Below are positions 18,673 through 27,985 of a stretch of DNA of 64,000 nucleotides, piece after piece. This stretch comes from Sunxiuqinia dokdonensis. GTDB taxonomy: Bacteria > Bacteroidota > Bacteroidia > Bacteroidales > Prolixibacteraceae. The position numbers and the translations under genes are program-made. The notes under the pieces were generated by a model. The model saw nothing but the letters and a program-made list of their open reading frames with translations, was not told the origin of the DNA and made no database searches. Every line of letters begins with the position of its first letter. Positions within the stretch are counted from its first letter, which is position 1. Location of the stretch: positions 25,382 through 89,381 of the forward strand of contig NZ_LGIA01000181.1 of the NCBI RefSeq assembly GCF_001270965.1, in the 5' to 3' direction.

Positions 18673-18833
18673 TGATTCATAATGAGATTGAATCAGAAGT
18701 TTTTTGTGCCATTAACTTTCCTGTTTTTTCTGCGTACAAATGCCCGTGAAACCCCGATGGATGCAGTTTTGTCTGGCCGTCAGACTTTTTCATTTCTCTG
18801 CTATAAAATCATTGGTATTTTTGTTGAAATAAT

Positions 18834-18864
18834 TTTGCGAAAGCCAAAAGTAGTTCTATATTTG
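18834..18864 (+). promoter_or_regulatory. Promoter of the tRNA operon
   Basis: TTTG at 18834-18837 and TATATTTG at 18857-18864 are 19 bases apart, a full match to the Bacteroidota vegetative promoter. Transcription from it would pass through the decayed tRNA-Ser, then tRNA-Ser and tRNA-Pro, and stop at the hairpin at 19246. Confidence 0.75.
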
Positions 18865-18947
18865 CACGCACATTAAAAACGGGCTCGTTCCGTTGAATAC
18901 ATGAGTTCTGTGAGTATTGCGTTGAAAAAAAGTCACGATATTAAAGT

Positions 18948-19008
18948 AGAGATGGGTGGGTGGCTGATTCTGCAACCGCTGGATGTTTAAACGACGTACT
19001 CTTTCTTT
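18948..19008 (+). pseudogene. Decayed tRNA-Ser copy (5' half)
   Basis: Positions 18948-18967 match the acceptor/D-arm start of the intact tRNA-Ser (19046-19065) at 19 of 20 bases. AAACGACGTAC (about 18989-18999) resembles AAACCGGCGTAC of its anticodon arm. The anticodon stem and T arm are not recognisable, so it cannot be a working tRNA. It lies about 100 bases before the intact gene and inside the same transcript. It could be a remnant of an old tandem duplication or of an earlier integration. Confidence 0.5.
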
Positions 19009-19043
19009 TGTAAAAAAAAATAATTTTAGGATTTGTCCATTAA

Positions 19044-19133
<90 letters not shown>

Positions 19134-19146
19134 ATCAAAATATTTT

Positions 19147-19221
19147 CGGGATGTAGCGCAGTCCGGTTAGCGCACCTGCTTTGGGAGCAGGGGGTCCCAG
19201 GTTCGAATCCTGGTATCCCGA
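19147..19221 (+). tRNA. tRNA-Pro (anticodon TGG)
   Basis: The acceptor stem CGGGATG pairs with TATCCCG (last pair G-T), the anticodon stem CTGC/GCAG holds a loop with TGG, and the T arm has GGTTCGAATCC. It is 14 bases after tRNA-Ser in one transcript. The recombinase gene begins about 290 bases downstream, so the 3' end of this tRNA is the likely attachment site. Confidence 0.95.
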
Positions 19222-19245
19222 CAGATTGGGAAATCAAACGACATC

Positions 19246-19281
19246 AAAAGCCCGCAAACACCAGTGTTTGCGGGCTTTTTT
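19246..19281 (+). terminator. Rho-independent terminator of the tRNA operon
   Basis: AAAAGCCCGCAAACAC (19246-19261) is followed by its near-perfect complement (19264-19279) and a run of T. The tight stem of about 14 bp makes this a strong terminator. It probably marks the last host sequence if integration occurred downstream. Confidence 0.85.
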
Positions 19282-19335
19282 GATTTTTTAACATATCAAT
19301 TTAGACCATAGAAAACCAGTTCCCACGTGAACTAT

Positions 19336-19481
19336 AAGGTGACCTAAATATTTTGTTAGATTTAGGTCACCTTTTCTTCTGTATGAATAGTAAATACTGG
19401 CATTACAGAAGATTGTGGTGTGATTCCATTTGACACTTTTTGACATCAAATGGAACTTTTCAGGTGACCTGTTTGGTGACC
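19336..19481. repeat. Inverted-repeat array upstream of the recombinase
   Basis: A perfect 14-bp inverted repeat (AAGGTGACCTAAAT at 19336-19349 and its complement at 19360-19373) is followed by a perfect 10-bp inverted repeat (TTCCATTTGA at 19424-19433, complement at 19446-19455). The core GGTGACC recurs at 19463-19469 and 19475-19481, giving four copies in both orientations. Such arrays near a recombinase gene are typical binding sites for integrase arms or excisionase. It could also be an operator for the gene. Confidence 0.65.
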
Positions 19482-19507
19482 TTTAATTTGGTTTAATCTA
19501 ATTTGAT

Positions 19508-20749
19508 ATGAAACGGAAAACATTAACTGCCACATTCGGAGTCCATTTCGTCATTCGTAAAGAAAAGGCAAAAGATGGTAAAGCCCCTGTATTTGCAAGG
19601 GTTACAGTAAACAATCAGCGTTGCGAAGTGTCGATCAAAAAATCGGTACCGATTAGAGATTGGGACAGCAGAAAAGGAAAGGTCAAATCGTTGACGGACG
19701 AATATAAAAATCTGAATTCCTTTCTTGAGCAAATACGGACTATTTTGGTTGAGCACTATCAGGATTTGATTGTTGAAAACGAAGAAGTGACACCAGCTGC
19801 TGTTAAAAGCCGGTTTTTAGGCTTGGAGGAATCGAAGTATTCGTTGTTGGAGCTGTTTGACTACCATGACAGCCACAACCAAAAAATATTGAAGTGGGGG
19901 ACGCTGAAGAATTACCGTACGACAAAAAACTACATTGAACGGTTTCTTAAGTCTCACTCAAATAGAAAGGATATTCCGCTTAACCGGCTAAACTATCAAT
20001 TTATCTGCGATTTCGAGAATTTTCTGAGGAACTATCAACCCTTAGATCATCATGCACCTTTGAGCAATAACGGGGTCATGAAGCATTTGGAAAGGCTCCG
20101 AAAACTGGCAAACTTAGCTGTTCGGATGGAGTGGATTAAGAAAAATCCATTTGCAGCCTATCGATTGAAATTTAAAAGAGTTCACCGGGATTGTCTGACT
20201 GAAAAGGAACTTGAACTCATTGAGAACCAGGATTTAAAAATTGAAAGGCTAAGGTATGTCCGTGACCTTTTTGTTTTCAGTTGTTATACCGGAATTTCCT
20301 ACGGCGATGTCATGCGCCTTGCCCCTAGCAATGTCCAACAAGGAATAGATGGAGGTTTATGGATCTTTACTAAACGGGAAAAGACAGATAACCCGGTTCC
20401 AATTCCGTTGTTGCCAGAGGCAGAAAAGATGATTGAAGCATACAGACAGCACCCCAAGGCGGTTTCAAGGGGAACTTTATTCCCTCTGATTTCCAATCAA
20501 AATTTGAATGCCTATCTAAAAGAGATCGCTGATCTTTGCGGTATCAGTAAAAACCTGACTTTTCATTTAGCTCGTCATACCTTTGCGACGACTGTAACAC
20601 TGAATAATGGTGTCCCTATTGAGTCGGTTAGCAAAATGTTAGGGCATTCAAAATTAAGTACGACTCAGATCTATGCCAAAGTTGTCGAGGTGAAATTAAG
20701 TCAGGATATGAAGGGGCTCAAGGAAAAATTTGCAATAAAAAAAAAGTAA
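19508..20749 (+). CDS. Tyrosine recombinase/integrase
   Basis: A 413-residue Bacteroidota integrase that would catalyse integration and excision of the element. It has an arm-binding N-terminal domain (about 1-95), a SAM-like core-binding domain (about 105-205) and a catalytic domain (about 215-405). HxxR is His353/Arg356, followed by LGHSKLSTTQIYAKV with nucleophile Tyr389. The box that normally holds the first catalytic Arg reads TGISYGDV, without the Arg of TGLR. This substitution is also known in the IntDOT group. The gene lies downstream of tRNA-Pro and an inverted-repeat array. Confidence 0.92.
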   Translation: MKRKTLTATFGVHFVIRKEKAKDGKAPVFARVTVNNQRCEVSIKKSVPIRDWDSRKGKVKSLTDEYKNLNSFLEQIRTILVEHYQDLIVENEEVTPAAVKSRFLGLEESKYSLLELFDYHDSHNQKILKWGTLKNYRTTKNYIERFLKSHSNRKDIPLNRLNYQFICDFENFLRNYQPLDHHAPLSNNGVMKHLERLRKLANLAVRMEWIKKNPFAAYRLKFKRVHRDCLTEKELELIENQDLKIERLRYVRDLFVFSCYTGISYGDVMRLAPSNVQQGIDGGLWIFTKREKTDNPVPIPLLPEAEKMIEAYRQHPKAVSRGTLFPLISNQNLNAYLKEIADLCGISKNLTFHLARHTFATTVTLNNGVPIESVSKMLGHSKLSTTQIYAKVVEVKLSQDMKGLKEKFAIKKK

Positions 20750-20896
20750 GCTGAGTAATGCTGATCTAAAGACTCTGAGATCGAACGAGCTAATGACCTT
20801 ATCGATCGATTTACGTGTTGAAGGTTCAAAAATATCAGAAGAACTTACAATACTTAATCAAAATTAATTCTTAAAATTGCATGGCATCAAATCCTA

Positions 20897-21466
20897 ATGG
20901 ACAACTTCAACTGGAATAAAATAAAATCAGGAGATAAGCAGGCATTTCGGATGCTTTTTGACGAATATTATTCGTCGCTGTGCTTATACGCGAATTCTGC
21001 AATTGGAGACCTGGCTATTTCGCAGGATATTGTTAGCGACTGCTTTGTAAGAATTTGGGAACGCAAAGAGACGATCGACATTAAATCTTCTGTAAAGAAT
21101 TACTTATTACTTGCTGTCAGAAACAACATTTACAGTTATCTGCGCTCGCCGGAAAACAGGAAAACAGATATTGATACAGTAATAAAAGGACTTGAAGATA
21201 CACCTATTGAAGAATATGACCTTGAAAAAGACGAAACGATTCTTCAGGTATATAAATTAATTGAAGAACTTCCCGAACAACGAAAAAAAATTCTAGAACT
21301 GGCTGCTTTCAAAGGAATGAGCTATAAGGAAATTGCTGAAATGCTTGATATCTCAGTCAATACAGTTAAAACACAAATGTCACGTGCTTACCTTTTTTTG
21401 CGGGACAGGCTGGGTAATAACCACCTTCTTTTGTGGTTATTCTTTAAAAAGAATAAAATAAACTGA
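20897..21466 (+). CDS. ECF RNA polymerase sigma-70 factor
   Basis: A 189-residue ECF sigma factor. Region 2 spans about residues 12-75 (LFDEYYSSLCLYA ... DIVSDCFVRIWERKE), and region 4 spans about 120-170 (LPEQRKKILELAAFKGMSYKEIAEML.ISVNTVKTQMSRA). It is followed by a FecR-type anti-sigma and a SusC with an STN domain, the usual trans-envelope signalling cassette. When SusC binds its glycan, the signal would pass through FecR and release this sigma to transcribe the locus. Confidence 0.9.
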   Translation: MDNFNWNKIKSGDKQAFRMLFDEYYSSLCLYANSAIGDLAISQDIVSDCFVRIWERKETIDIKSSVKNYLLLAVRNNIYSYLRSPENRKTDIDTVIKGLEDTPIEEYDLEKDETILQVYKLIEELPEQRKKILELAAFKGMSYKEIAEMLDISVNTVKTQMSRAYLFLRDRLGNNHLLLWLFFKKNKIN

Positions 21467-21524
21467 TTTTCCTGTCACCTTATTGGTGGGTCAGTGCGTC
21501 CTTTATATGCAATATTAGATGCAT

Positions 21525-22532
21525 ATGAAAAAAATCGAATACAATGAGATTTGGGAATTAGTTGTCGGAAAGGTGAACAATAGCCTGGATGCGGAAGGTG
21601 AAGCAGCATTTGAACGAATCAAGGAAACCGATGAGGCAAAAAAGGCATTGCTCCAGGCGAAACAAATTCACCGCAAATCCTCAAACAGCTTTCTTATTCG
21701 AAGAATCAACAAAGAGAAAAATTGGAAATACATCCATAGTCAGATCAGTCATAGCGTTCGGGCAAGAAAACTAATCATTCACTATTCAAGATATGCGGCA
21801 ATATTCCTGATAGCGCTTCTCATTGGAATTATGGCTCCAAAGCTGTTCAATTATTCGTCGCAAGAAGTAGCTTATAACAGTATTGAACTGGAATGGGGGC
21901 AGATGAGCAAGATGACTTTATCTGACAGCTCACAAGTTTGGCTAAACGCCGGAACCACACTTAAATATCCAACAACTTTCGACACGCAGAAAAGAACGGT
22001 AATACTGGATGGAGAAGCACAATTTAAGGTTGCCCACAATAGTAAGGTTCCATTTGAAGTAAAAACGAAATCAGGGATTATTAAAGTTCATGGCACCACT
22101 TTTAATGTTGAGTCGTACAATGACGACCCTGAGATGGTGGTAACCCTCATTGAAGGAGAAGTTGCAGTTGAAGACACCCACGGAAACTATTTAGCAACCC
22201 TAAACCCATCTGAGCAGATTACGGTCAACAAATCAACAGGTAAAGCAAGTCTAAGGCAAGTAAACACCGAATTCTTTAGTAGTTGGATTGATGGAAAAAT
22301 CCTGCTTGAAGAAACGAAGCTTTCCGAGCTGGCCGTCATCCTCAAAAGATGGTATAACGTGGATATTGAGCTTGTTGGGGAAGGTACAGACGATATTCAA
22401 ATTTCAGGAACCATTATCAAAGGAAAACCACTCGATCTATTCCTGAAAATCCTTGAACGAATGTACGGAATAGAATATGAGCTAATTATAAATTCGAATC
22501 AAAAAGACGAAGTAATCATTTATAAAAACTAA
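21525..22532 (+). CDS. FecR-family anti-sigma factor
   Basis: A 335-residue membrane protein. It has an N-terminal cytoplasmic sigma-binding part (about 1-80), one membrane helix (about 88-105: YAAIFLIALLIGIMAPKLF), a FecR domain (about 120-215: LSDSSQVWLNAGTTLKYP, GEAQFKVAHNSKVPFEVKT, VHGTTFNV), and a C-terminal STN-like/DUF4974 domain (about 250-335). The start at 21525 (MKKIEYNE) is preferred; an ATG two codons earlier is also possible. It controls the upstream sigma factor. Confidence 0.88.
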   Translation: MKKIEYNEIWELVVGKVNNSLDAEGEAAFERIKETDEAKKALLQAKQIHRKSSNSFLIRRINKEKNWKYIHSQISHSVRARKLIIHYSRYAAIFLIALLIGIMAPKLFNYSSQEVAYNSIELEWGQMSKMTLSDSSQVWLNAGTTLKYPTTFDTQKRTVILDGEAQFKVAHNSKVPFEVKTKSGIIKVHGTTFNVESYNDDPEMVVTLIEGEVAVEDTHGNYLATLNPSEQITVNKSTGKASLRQVNTEFFSSWIDGKILLEETKLSELAVILKRWYNVDIELVGEGTDDIQISGTIIKGKPLDLFLKILERMYGIEYELIINSNQKDEVIIYKN

Positions 22533-22646
22533 CTGCTTATGGTTGATTAAATTAGGAACAATGCACAAAAAACGGTGAAAGTGCCCACCACTTCCACCGT
22601 CACACGTTTTAACAAATTTTTCGAACTATTAAAACATTTCAAATTT

Positions 22647-25600
22647 ATGAAAAAATTTAACGCGAGTTATTGCTTTTGCAGGCAATGGCGAAAACTTTTA
22701 TTGATAATGAAATTCACATGGATTTTTATTCTAGGGGGGATACTCATTGCGAATGCGGAAAGCTACTCGCAAAACACTAAGCTTGACTTAAAAATCGAAA
22801 ATGCTACGCTTAAGTCTGTTTTACACCAAATTGAGGAAAAAACAAACTATTACTTCTTTTATAAGAACGAAGAGATTGAAAACCTAAATAGTGTTTCAAT
22901 CGAAGCGACGCAGGCATCAATCTCTGAAGTGCTGGACGTACTACTAAAAAACAATGGTCTTAACTATGAGGTGCATGACCGCTATATTTTACTTCAAAGA
23001 ACTGGGGGACAGCCCGACAATAATTTTACACAGCAGCAAAGAACTATCACTGGCAAAGTAACCGACTCCTCTGGTACTCCTCTTCCTGGTGTCACAATAT
23101 ACGTAAAAGGCACAACAATGGGAACCATCACCGATGGAGATGGGAACTACTCGCTTCCAATTGTTTCCGGAGACGCTACCTTGGTATTTTCATTTGTGGG
23201 GATGAGATCACAAGAGATCCAAATTGAAGGGCAGGAGAAAGTTGACATAACTCTTTTAGAGGATGCGATTGGAATTGAGGAAGTAGTTGCTGTTGGTTAT
23301 GGGTCACAAAGAAAAGCAGATCTTACTGGTGCAATTGAGGTTGTAAAAATTGAGTCGATAGAAAATGTCAGTTTGAGTACCGGAAACCCCATGTTAGCAC
23401 TTCAGGGAAAGGTGCCTGGTTTATATATTGAACAGACAGGAGACCCGAACGGGGCAAGTAACCGTATTCTTATTCGTGGTGTAAATACACTTGGAAATAA
23501 TGATCCACTGTATATTATTGATGGTGTCCCTACAAAAAGAGCGGAAGTTTTTCAGGCATTAAGCCCAAGTTCAATTGTTTCTGTTCAGGTACTTAAAGAT
23601 GCTTCAGCTTCGTCAATTTATGGATCTCGGGCATCAAATGGTGTTATTATTGTAACAACCAAGAACGGATCAAATTCCAAAGGAAAAGTAAAAGTACAGT
23701 TTAGCTCAAATTTCTCTGTTCAAACAGAAAAACCGCAGCGATATGATATGCTTAATGCAGTTGAAAGAGGAGAAGCTCTTTGGCAAGCCTCAATTAACGA
23801 TAGGGTTGATCCTGCAGCGGCAAACGGAGAGATCTATGATTTTGACTGGAATGGGGATTTTGATAATCCGGTTTTGAGTAAGGTTACATCTCAGCCCTAT
23901 GTTGGAAGAGATCCAACTGTTCCTTCTGCAGATACGGACTGGCAAGATGTTACTTATCAACCAGGTTATGTAATCAGCAATGATCTAACGATTAGTGGTG
24001 GTAATGAAAATTCTTCTCTACTTGTTAATTTGGGTTACTTTAAAAATACGGGCATGCTAAAATTCACCAATTACGATCGTATGACGGCAAGAATTAATGC
24101 CCAAACAAGCATGTTGGATAAAAAGATTCGATTTGGAATTAACACTCAAATCGTTTCATCAAACGAAACAATGGTTGCACAGGATATTGGTTTGGCAAAT
24201 ACTCCTGTACTGGCGATCTTGATGCCGCCTACAATCCCATTGTATACCTCAACAGGTGAATATGGGGGACCATTAGGTTCTGGCTACAATGATCGAAATA
24301 ATCCTGTGATGATGCAGGACATCGACAAATGGGATAATACAAATCGATCTTACCTGTTTGGCAATGTTTATGCCGAATTTGAACCCTTTGAAAACCTTGT
24401 TTTTAGGACAAATGTTGGTGTTGATTATTCAATTTTAAAGGATAAAGACATCGAACTCAGTTTTCAAAATGGATTTGTTTCAAGGACTGTAAATAGCTTA
24501 ACGTTATATAAAACAGATTTTACGAGCGTAACTTGGTCGAATACTCTTAATTATAAGTTTGATCTTGGAAAAAGTAAATTTGATTTCTTACTTGGTCTGG
24601 AGTCAATCTCAGATAATTTTAGTTCTTATACTGGTTACAAGGAAGGTTTTTCTGTCCAAACAGAAGATTTCTTTGTTCTGGATGCAGGCACCAGCAATGG
24701 AAATAGTTTCGGAACCGGAACGGGCAGCCGATTATTTTCTCAGTTTGGAAAAATTGCATACAATTTCGACGAACGCTTTTTAGCTTCTGTAACATTGCGG
24801 CGTGATGGTTCATCTCGCTTCGGGAAAGAAAACCGTTATGGTATGTTCCCGGCAGCGACATTTGGTTGGAGAATAAGTGAAGAATCGTTTATGGAGAGTT
24901 TAACTTCTCTAACAAATTTGAAATTACGAGTGGGTGTGGGGCGAGTTGGTAATCAGGATGTTGGTAATTTTGCAAGTCTAGGTTTGTTTGAGCCAAGGTA
25001 TGGCGCAACCGCAGATCAGGTTGATGTAAATGATCATGGTGGTGATTTCTGGAATCAATATCATAATGTTGGATCAGCTTATTCTTTATATGGTACTGAT
25101 ACAGGTAATTTACCTTCTGGTTTTGTGTCTGTTCAATCAGCGAATCCATTGCTACGGTGGGAGAATACTGACGAAGTAAACATCGGTGTTGATTTTGGTC
25201 TTTTTAATAACAAGATTATGGGTGCCTTTGATTATTTCACCAGAACAACAAGCGACATCCTTATAAAACCACCAGTCGCTTCAGCATTAGGCGAAGGTCA
25301 GCAACAATATTTAAACGGAGCAACAAAAGAAAATAAGGGATGGGAGTTTTCTTTAAGTTATAGAAAAGAAATTAACCGGGATCTTAATTTTGAAGTTACA
25401 GCAGGTACTGGTCATGTTGCTGATAAAATAACAGAGTTACCAGAGGAAGTTAGGACTGCTTATGCCGGAAACTCTGAGCAAACTATTGTTGGGCATTCAG
25501 AATATTCAATTTTTGGATATGTTTATGATGGAATCTTTCAAAATCAGGATGAGGTAGATGCAGCAGCTGAACAAGTTGGTGCTGGTCCAGGTAGAATTCG

Positions 25601-26138
25601 ATACAAAGATTTGAACAATGACGGGGTTATTAGTGCTTTGGATCAGAAATTTCTTGGAACGACTTTACCTGATTTAGAATACAGTTTGCGTATTAATGGA
25701 AATTACAAAAACTTTGATTTATCAATTTTCGGATCAGGCGTTGCCGGTAAAATTGGCTTTGATCCCTATCTGGGGTGGAATCGGAACGTTAATGTAGGTA
25801 CAAACTTTGGACCGGGCGTGTTCGATGCATGGACCCCAACCAATACAGACACAAAAATCCCTGCTTTGACATTGGCTGATCCTAACAATGAAGGCCGTTC
25901 TTCTGACTATTTAAATGTAAATCTCTCTTATTTCAAAATTCGTAATATTCAGTTGGGCTACAATATTCCTACTAATAATTTAGGTATAAAAATGGAAAGC
26001 CTAAGGGTATACTTTATGGCTGATAATGTTTTCTGGATTAAGAGCAAAGACTATATGGGACCAGATCCCGAAAGATTGAGTGATACCAGGATTCCGGTAC
26101 CCACAACTTTATCATTTGGTGTAAATGTTTCATTTTAA
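22647..26138 (+). CDS. SusC/RagA TonB-linked outer membrane transporter with STN domain
   Basis: An outer membrane TonB-dependent oligosaccharide importer of about 1163 residues. A hydrophobic signal segment (near 22-40) is followed by an STN domain that contacts FecR, and then a CarboxypepD_reg-like domain (TITGKVTDSSGTPLPGVTIYVKGT). After these come the TonB-box region (EEVVAVGYGSQRKADLTGA), a plug with RGVNTLGNNDPLYIIDGVP, and a long beta barrel ending ATTLSFGVNVSF-like. The start at 22647 (MKKFNASYCFCRQ) fits the family; the frame extends to 22575. It pairs with the SusD downstream. The base composition is clearly more AT-rich than the chromosome genes to the left. Confidence 0.92.
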   Translation: MKKFNASYCFCRQWRKLLLIMKFTWIFILGGILIANAESYSQNTKLDLKIENATLKSVLHQIEEKTNYYFFYKNEEIENLNSVSIEATQASISEVLDVLLKNNGLNYEVHDRYILLQRTGGQPDNNFTQQQRTITGKVTDSSGTPLPGVTIYVKGTTMGTITDGDGNYSLPIVSGDATLVFSFVGMRSQEIQIEGQEKVDITLLEDAIGIEEVVAVGYGSQRKADLTGAIEVVKIESIENVSLSTGNPMLALQGKVPGLYIEQTGDPNGASNRILIRGVNTLGNNDPLYIIDGVPTKRAEVFQALSPSSIVSVQVLKDASASSIYGSRASNGVIIVTTKNGSNSKGKVKVQFSSNFSVQTEKPQRYDMLNAVERGEALWQASINDRVDPAAANGEIYDFDWNGDFDNPVLSKVTSQPYVGRDPTVPSADTDWQDVTYQPGYVISNDLTISGGNENSSLLVNLGYFKNTGMLKFTNYDRMTARINAQTSMLDKKIRFGINTQIVSSNETMVAQDIGLANTPVLAILMPPTIPLYTSTGEYGGPLGSGYNDRNNPVMMQDIDKWDNTNRSYLFGNVYAEFEPFENLVFRTNVGVDYSILKDKDIELSFQNGFVSRTVNSLTLYKTDFTSVTWSNTLNYKFDLGKSKFDFLLGLESISDNFSSYTGYKEGFSVQTEDFFVLDAGTSNGNSFGTGTGSRLFSQFGKIAYNFDERFLASVTLRRDGSSRFGKENRYGMFPAATFGWRISEESFMESLTSLTNLKLRVGVGRVGNQDVGNFASLGLFEPRYGATADQVDVNDHGGDFWNQYHNVGSAYSLYGTDTGNLPSGFVSVQSANPLLRWENTDEVNIGVDFGLFNNKIMGAFDYFTRTTSDILIKPPVASALGEGQQQYLNGATKENKGWEFSLSYRKEINRDLNFEVTAGTGHVADKITELPEEVRTAYAGNSEQTIVGHSEYSIFGYVYDGIFQNQDEVDAAAEQVGAGPGRIRYKDLNNDGVISALDQKFLGTTLPDLEYSLRINGNYKNFDLSIFGSGVAGKIGFDPYLGWNRNVNVGTNFGPGVFDAWTPTNTDTKIPALTLADPNNEGRSSDYLNVNLSYFKIRNIQLGYNIPTNNLGIKMESLRVYFMADNVFWIKSKDYMGPDPERLSDTRIPVPTTLSFGVNVSF

Positions 26139-26150
26139 AAAATTACAGTG

Positions 26151-27896
26151 ATGAAATACAATAAAATAAGAATATACATAATAGTCATGATAAGCTTCTT
26201 AGCCTTTTCATGTAATGATTATTTAGAAATTGAGCCACAAGGATATGTCTCGTCTGGCAGTCCTTCAGCAGAAAGTGCTAATGGATTGGTTACAGCTGCA
26301 TACGCTGCTGTTGGGAATAATGATATGCCAGGTCCTATAGTTAGTATGGTTTGGTATGGTAGCGTTCGTTCTGACGATGCCTATAAAGGTGGAGGAGGTA
26401 TTGGAGACATGGATCAATTTAATCTATATGAGCAGTATAATACAGTCCAGCCATCATACTCGTGGGATGCTGGTTTCCCTTGGACTTGGGAGAATTATTA
26501 TGCATCAATATCCAGGGCGAATTCTGCTTTGCGAACATTAAATCAGCTTACCGATGAAGATTATGATTTAAGAAAAGTACGAATTGGAGAAGCTCGCTTT
26601 TTGCGGGGACATTCTTATTTCATGTTGAAAATACTTTTCAAGTATATCCCTTACATTGATGAGAATCTTTCGAATGAAGAAATTTTGCAAACGTCAAATC
26701 GGAAGTATTCTAATGATGAACTTTGGGATAAAATTGCAGAAGATTTTCAATATGCGTTGGATAATTTGCCGGAAACTCAACCAGAAATTGGGCGTGTAAA
26801 TAAATATTCTGCTGCAGCGTATTTGGCAAAATTAAGGTTGTATCAAGCCTACGAACAAGATGAAAACCATCAGGTTACTAATATTAGTCAAAGCAGGTTG
26901 CAAGAGGTTGTAAATTTGACTGAAATGGTTATTAGCTCAGGCAAGTACAGTTTGAATCCTGATTTTGCAACAAACTACTTGCCAGAAGGAGATAATAGCC
27001 CCGAAGCTGTTTTTTCAATTCAGTTTTCAATCAGCGATGGAACTACTGCCGGCAGACTGAATTTTGAGCCTGGTTTAAGTTATCCTCATGGAGCACCTCA
27101 ATATGGTTGTTGTGGATTTCATCAGGCAAGTCAGAACATGGTCAATGCATTTGCGACAGATGCTAATGGATTGCCAGTATTTCAATCTTTTAATGATGTG
27201 GAGTTGAGTGCTGCCGATATTACCTCCGATGGTGTTACTGTTGATCCGCGAATTGACCATACAGTCGGTATAGATGGCCATCCTTACAAATACCGCAATG
27301 AAGATTCTTACATCTACAGCACTAGTTGGGTAAGGGTTCCAGGTGTTTACGGGAACTTTCACAGTATGAAAGAACAACAGGCTGCCGATTGCTCATGCTA
27401 TAAAAAAATGGGGCCTTTCATTGGGGTTTCGAAAAATGCAGATATCATTCGTTATGCAGACGTTCTTTTGATGCAAGCTGAGGCATACATTGAATTAGGG
27501 CAGGAAGCTAGAGCCATGCCCCTAATCAACCTGATAAGACAAAGAGCCGCTGAAAGTACAGTGCGTACAAGGTTTAAGGATGGTAGTGCTCCTTCAAATT
27601 ACTTAATTTCTGAATATGATGGTGTAAATCTTCCATGGACTCAGGAAAATGCAAGAATGGCATTACGATGGGAAAGACGTATGGAATTTGCAATGGAAGG
27701 ACCTCGCTTTTTTGACTTGGTTCGTTGGGGGATTGCAGAATCTACTTTGAATGCATATTTAGAGAATGAAAAACCAAGGAGGGAATATCTTAATAATGCA
27801 AAATTTACAGCAGGAAGAGATGAATACTTCCCAATTCCTCAAAGAGAAATTGATTTTACAAAAGGCGGATATACTCAGAATATTGGATATAACTAG
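26151..27896 (+). CDS. SusD/RagB nutrient-binding outer membrane lipoprotein
   Basis: A 581-residue surface lipoprotein that caps the SusC barrel and binds glycan. The lipobox is AFSC, near residue 22, followed by NDYLEIEPQG, the classic SusD start. TPR-like helices include IGEARFLRGHSYFMLKILFKY, and the C-terminal family motif is RWERRMEFAMEGPRFFDLVRWG. The ATG at 26151 is chosen over the GTG directly before it. A strong hairpin follows the stop, separating susCD from the enzyme genes. Confidence 0.93.
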   Translation: MKYNKIRIYIIVMISFLAFSCNDYLEIEPQGYVSSGSPSAESANGLVTAAYAAVGNNDMPGPIVSMVWYGSVRSDDAYKGGGGIGDMDQFNLYEQYNTVQPSYSWDAGFPWTWENYYASISRANSALRTLNQLTDEDYDLRKVRIGEARFLRGHSYFMLKILFKYIPYIDENLSNEEILQTSNRKYSNDELWDKIAEDFQYALDNLPETQPEIGRVNKYSAAAYLAKLRLYQAYEQDENHQVTNISQSRLQEVVNLTEMVISSGKYSLNPDFATNYLPEGDNSPEAVFSIQFSISDGTTAGRLNFEPGLSYPHGAPQYGCCGFHQASQNMVNAFATDANGLPVFQSFNDVELSAADITSDGVTVDPRIDHTVGIDGHPYKYRNEDSYIYSTSWVRVPGVYGNFHSMKEQQAADCSCYKKMGPFIGVSKNADIIRYADVLLMQAEAYIELGQEARAMPLINLIRQRAAESTVRTRFKDGSAPSNYLISEYDGVNLPWTQENARMALRWERRMEFAMEGPRFFDLVRWGIAESTLNAYLENEKPRREYLNNAKFTAGRDEYFPIPQREIDFTKGGYTQNIGYN

Positions 27897-27910
27897 TAAA
27901 AAAAAGCTTA

Positions 27911-27939
27911 TTCGGGAGCAGATTTTTTCTGCTCCCGAA
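27911..27939 (+). terminator. Hairpin/attenuator after susD
   Basis: A perfect 12-bp stem (TTCGGGAGCAGA, 27911-27922, and its complement, 27928-27939) has a 5-nt T loop and only a weak T tract. It may act as a partial terminator that lets susCD be expressed more than the downstream enzyme genes, or as an mRNA 3' stabiliser. Confidence 0.65.
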
Positions 27940-27985
27940 ATTTGAGTTTTCAACTGATGAAGTTATTAGCAAATCATAAATTGTC

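Noticed and set aside
19200..19221. Exact direct repeat of the tRNA-Pro 3' end as the right attachment site
   Set aside because: I looked for the sequence around TTCGAATCCTGGTATCCCG elsewhere in the window by eye and did not find it, so no right end is claimed.
22575..22646. Longer start for the SusC protein
   Set aside because: The added 24 residues are unlike the family, and the hydrophobic signal would be displaced. The start at 22647 fits known SusC proteins.
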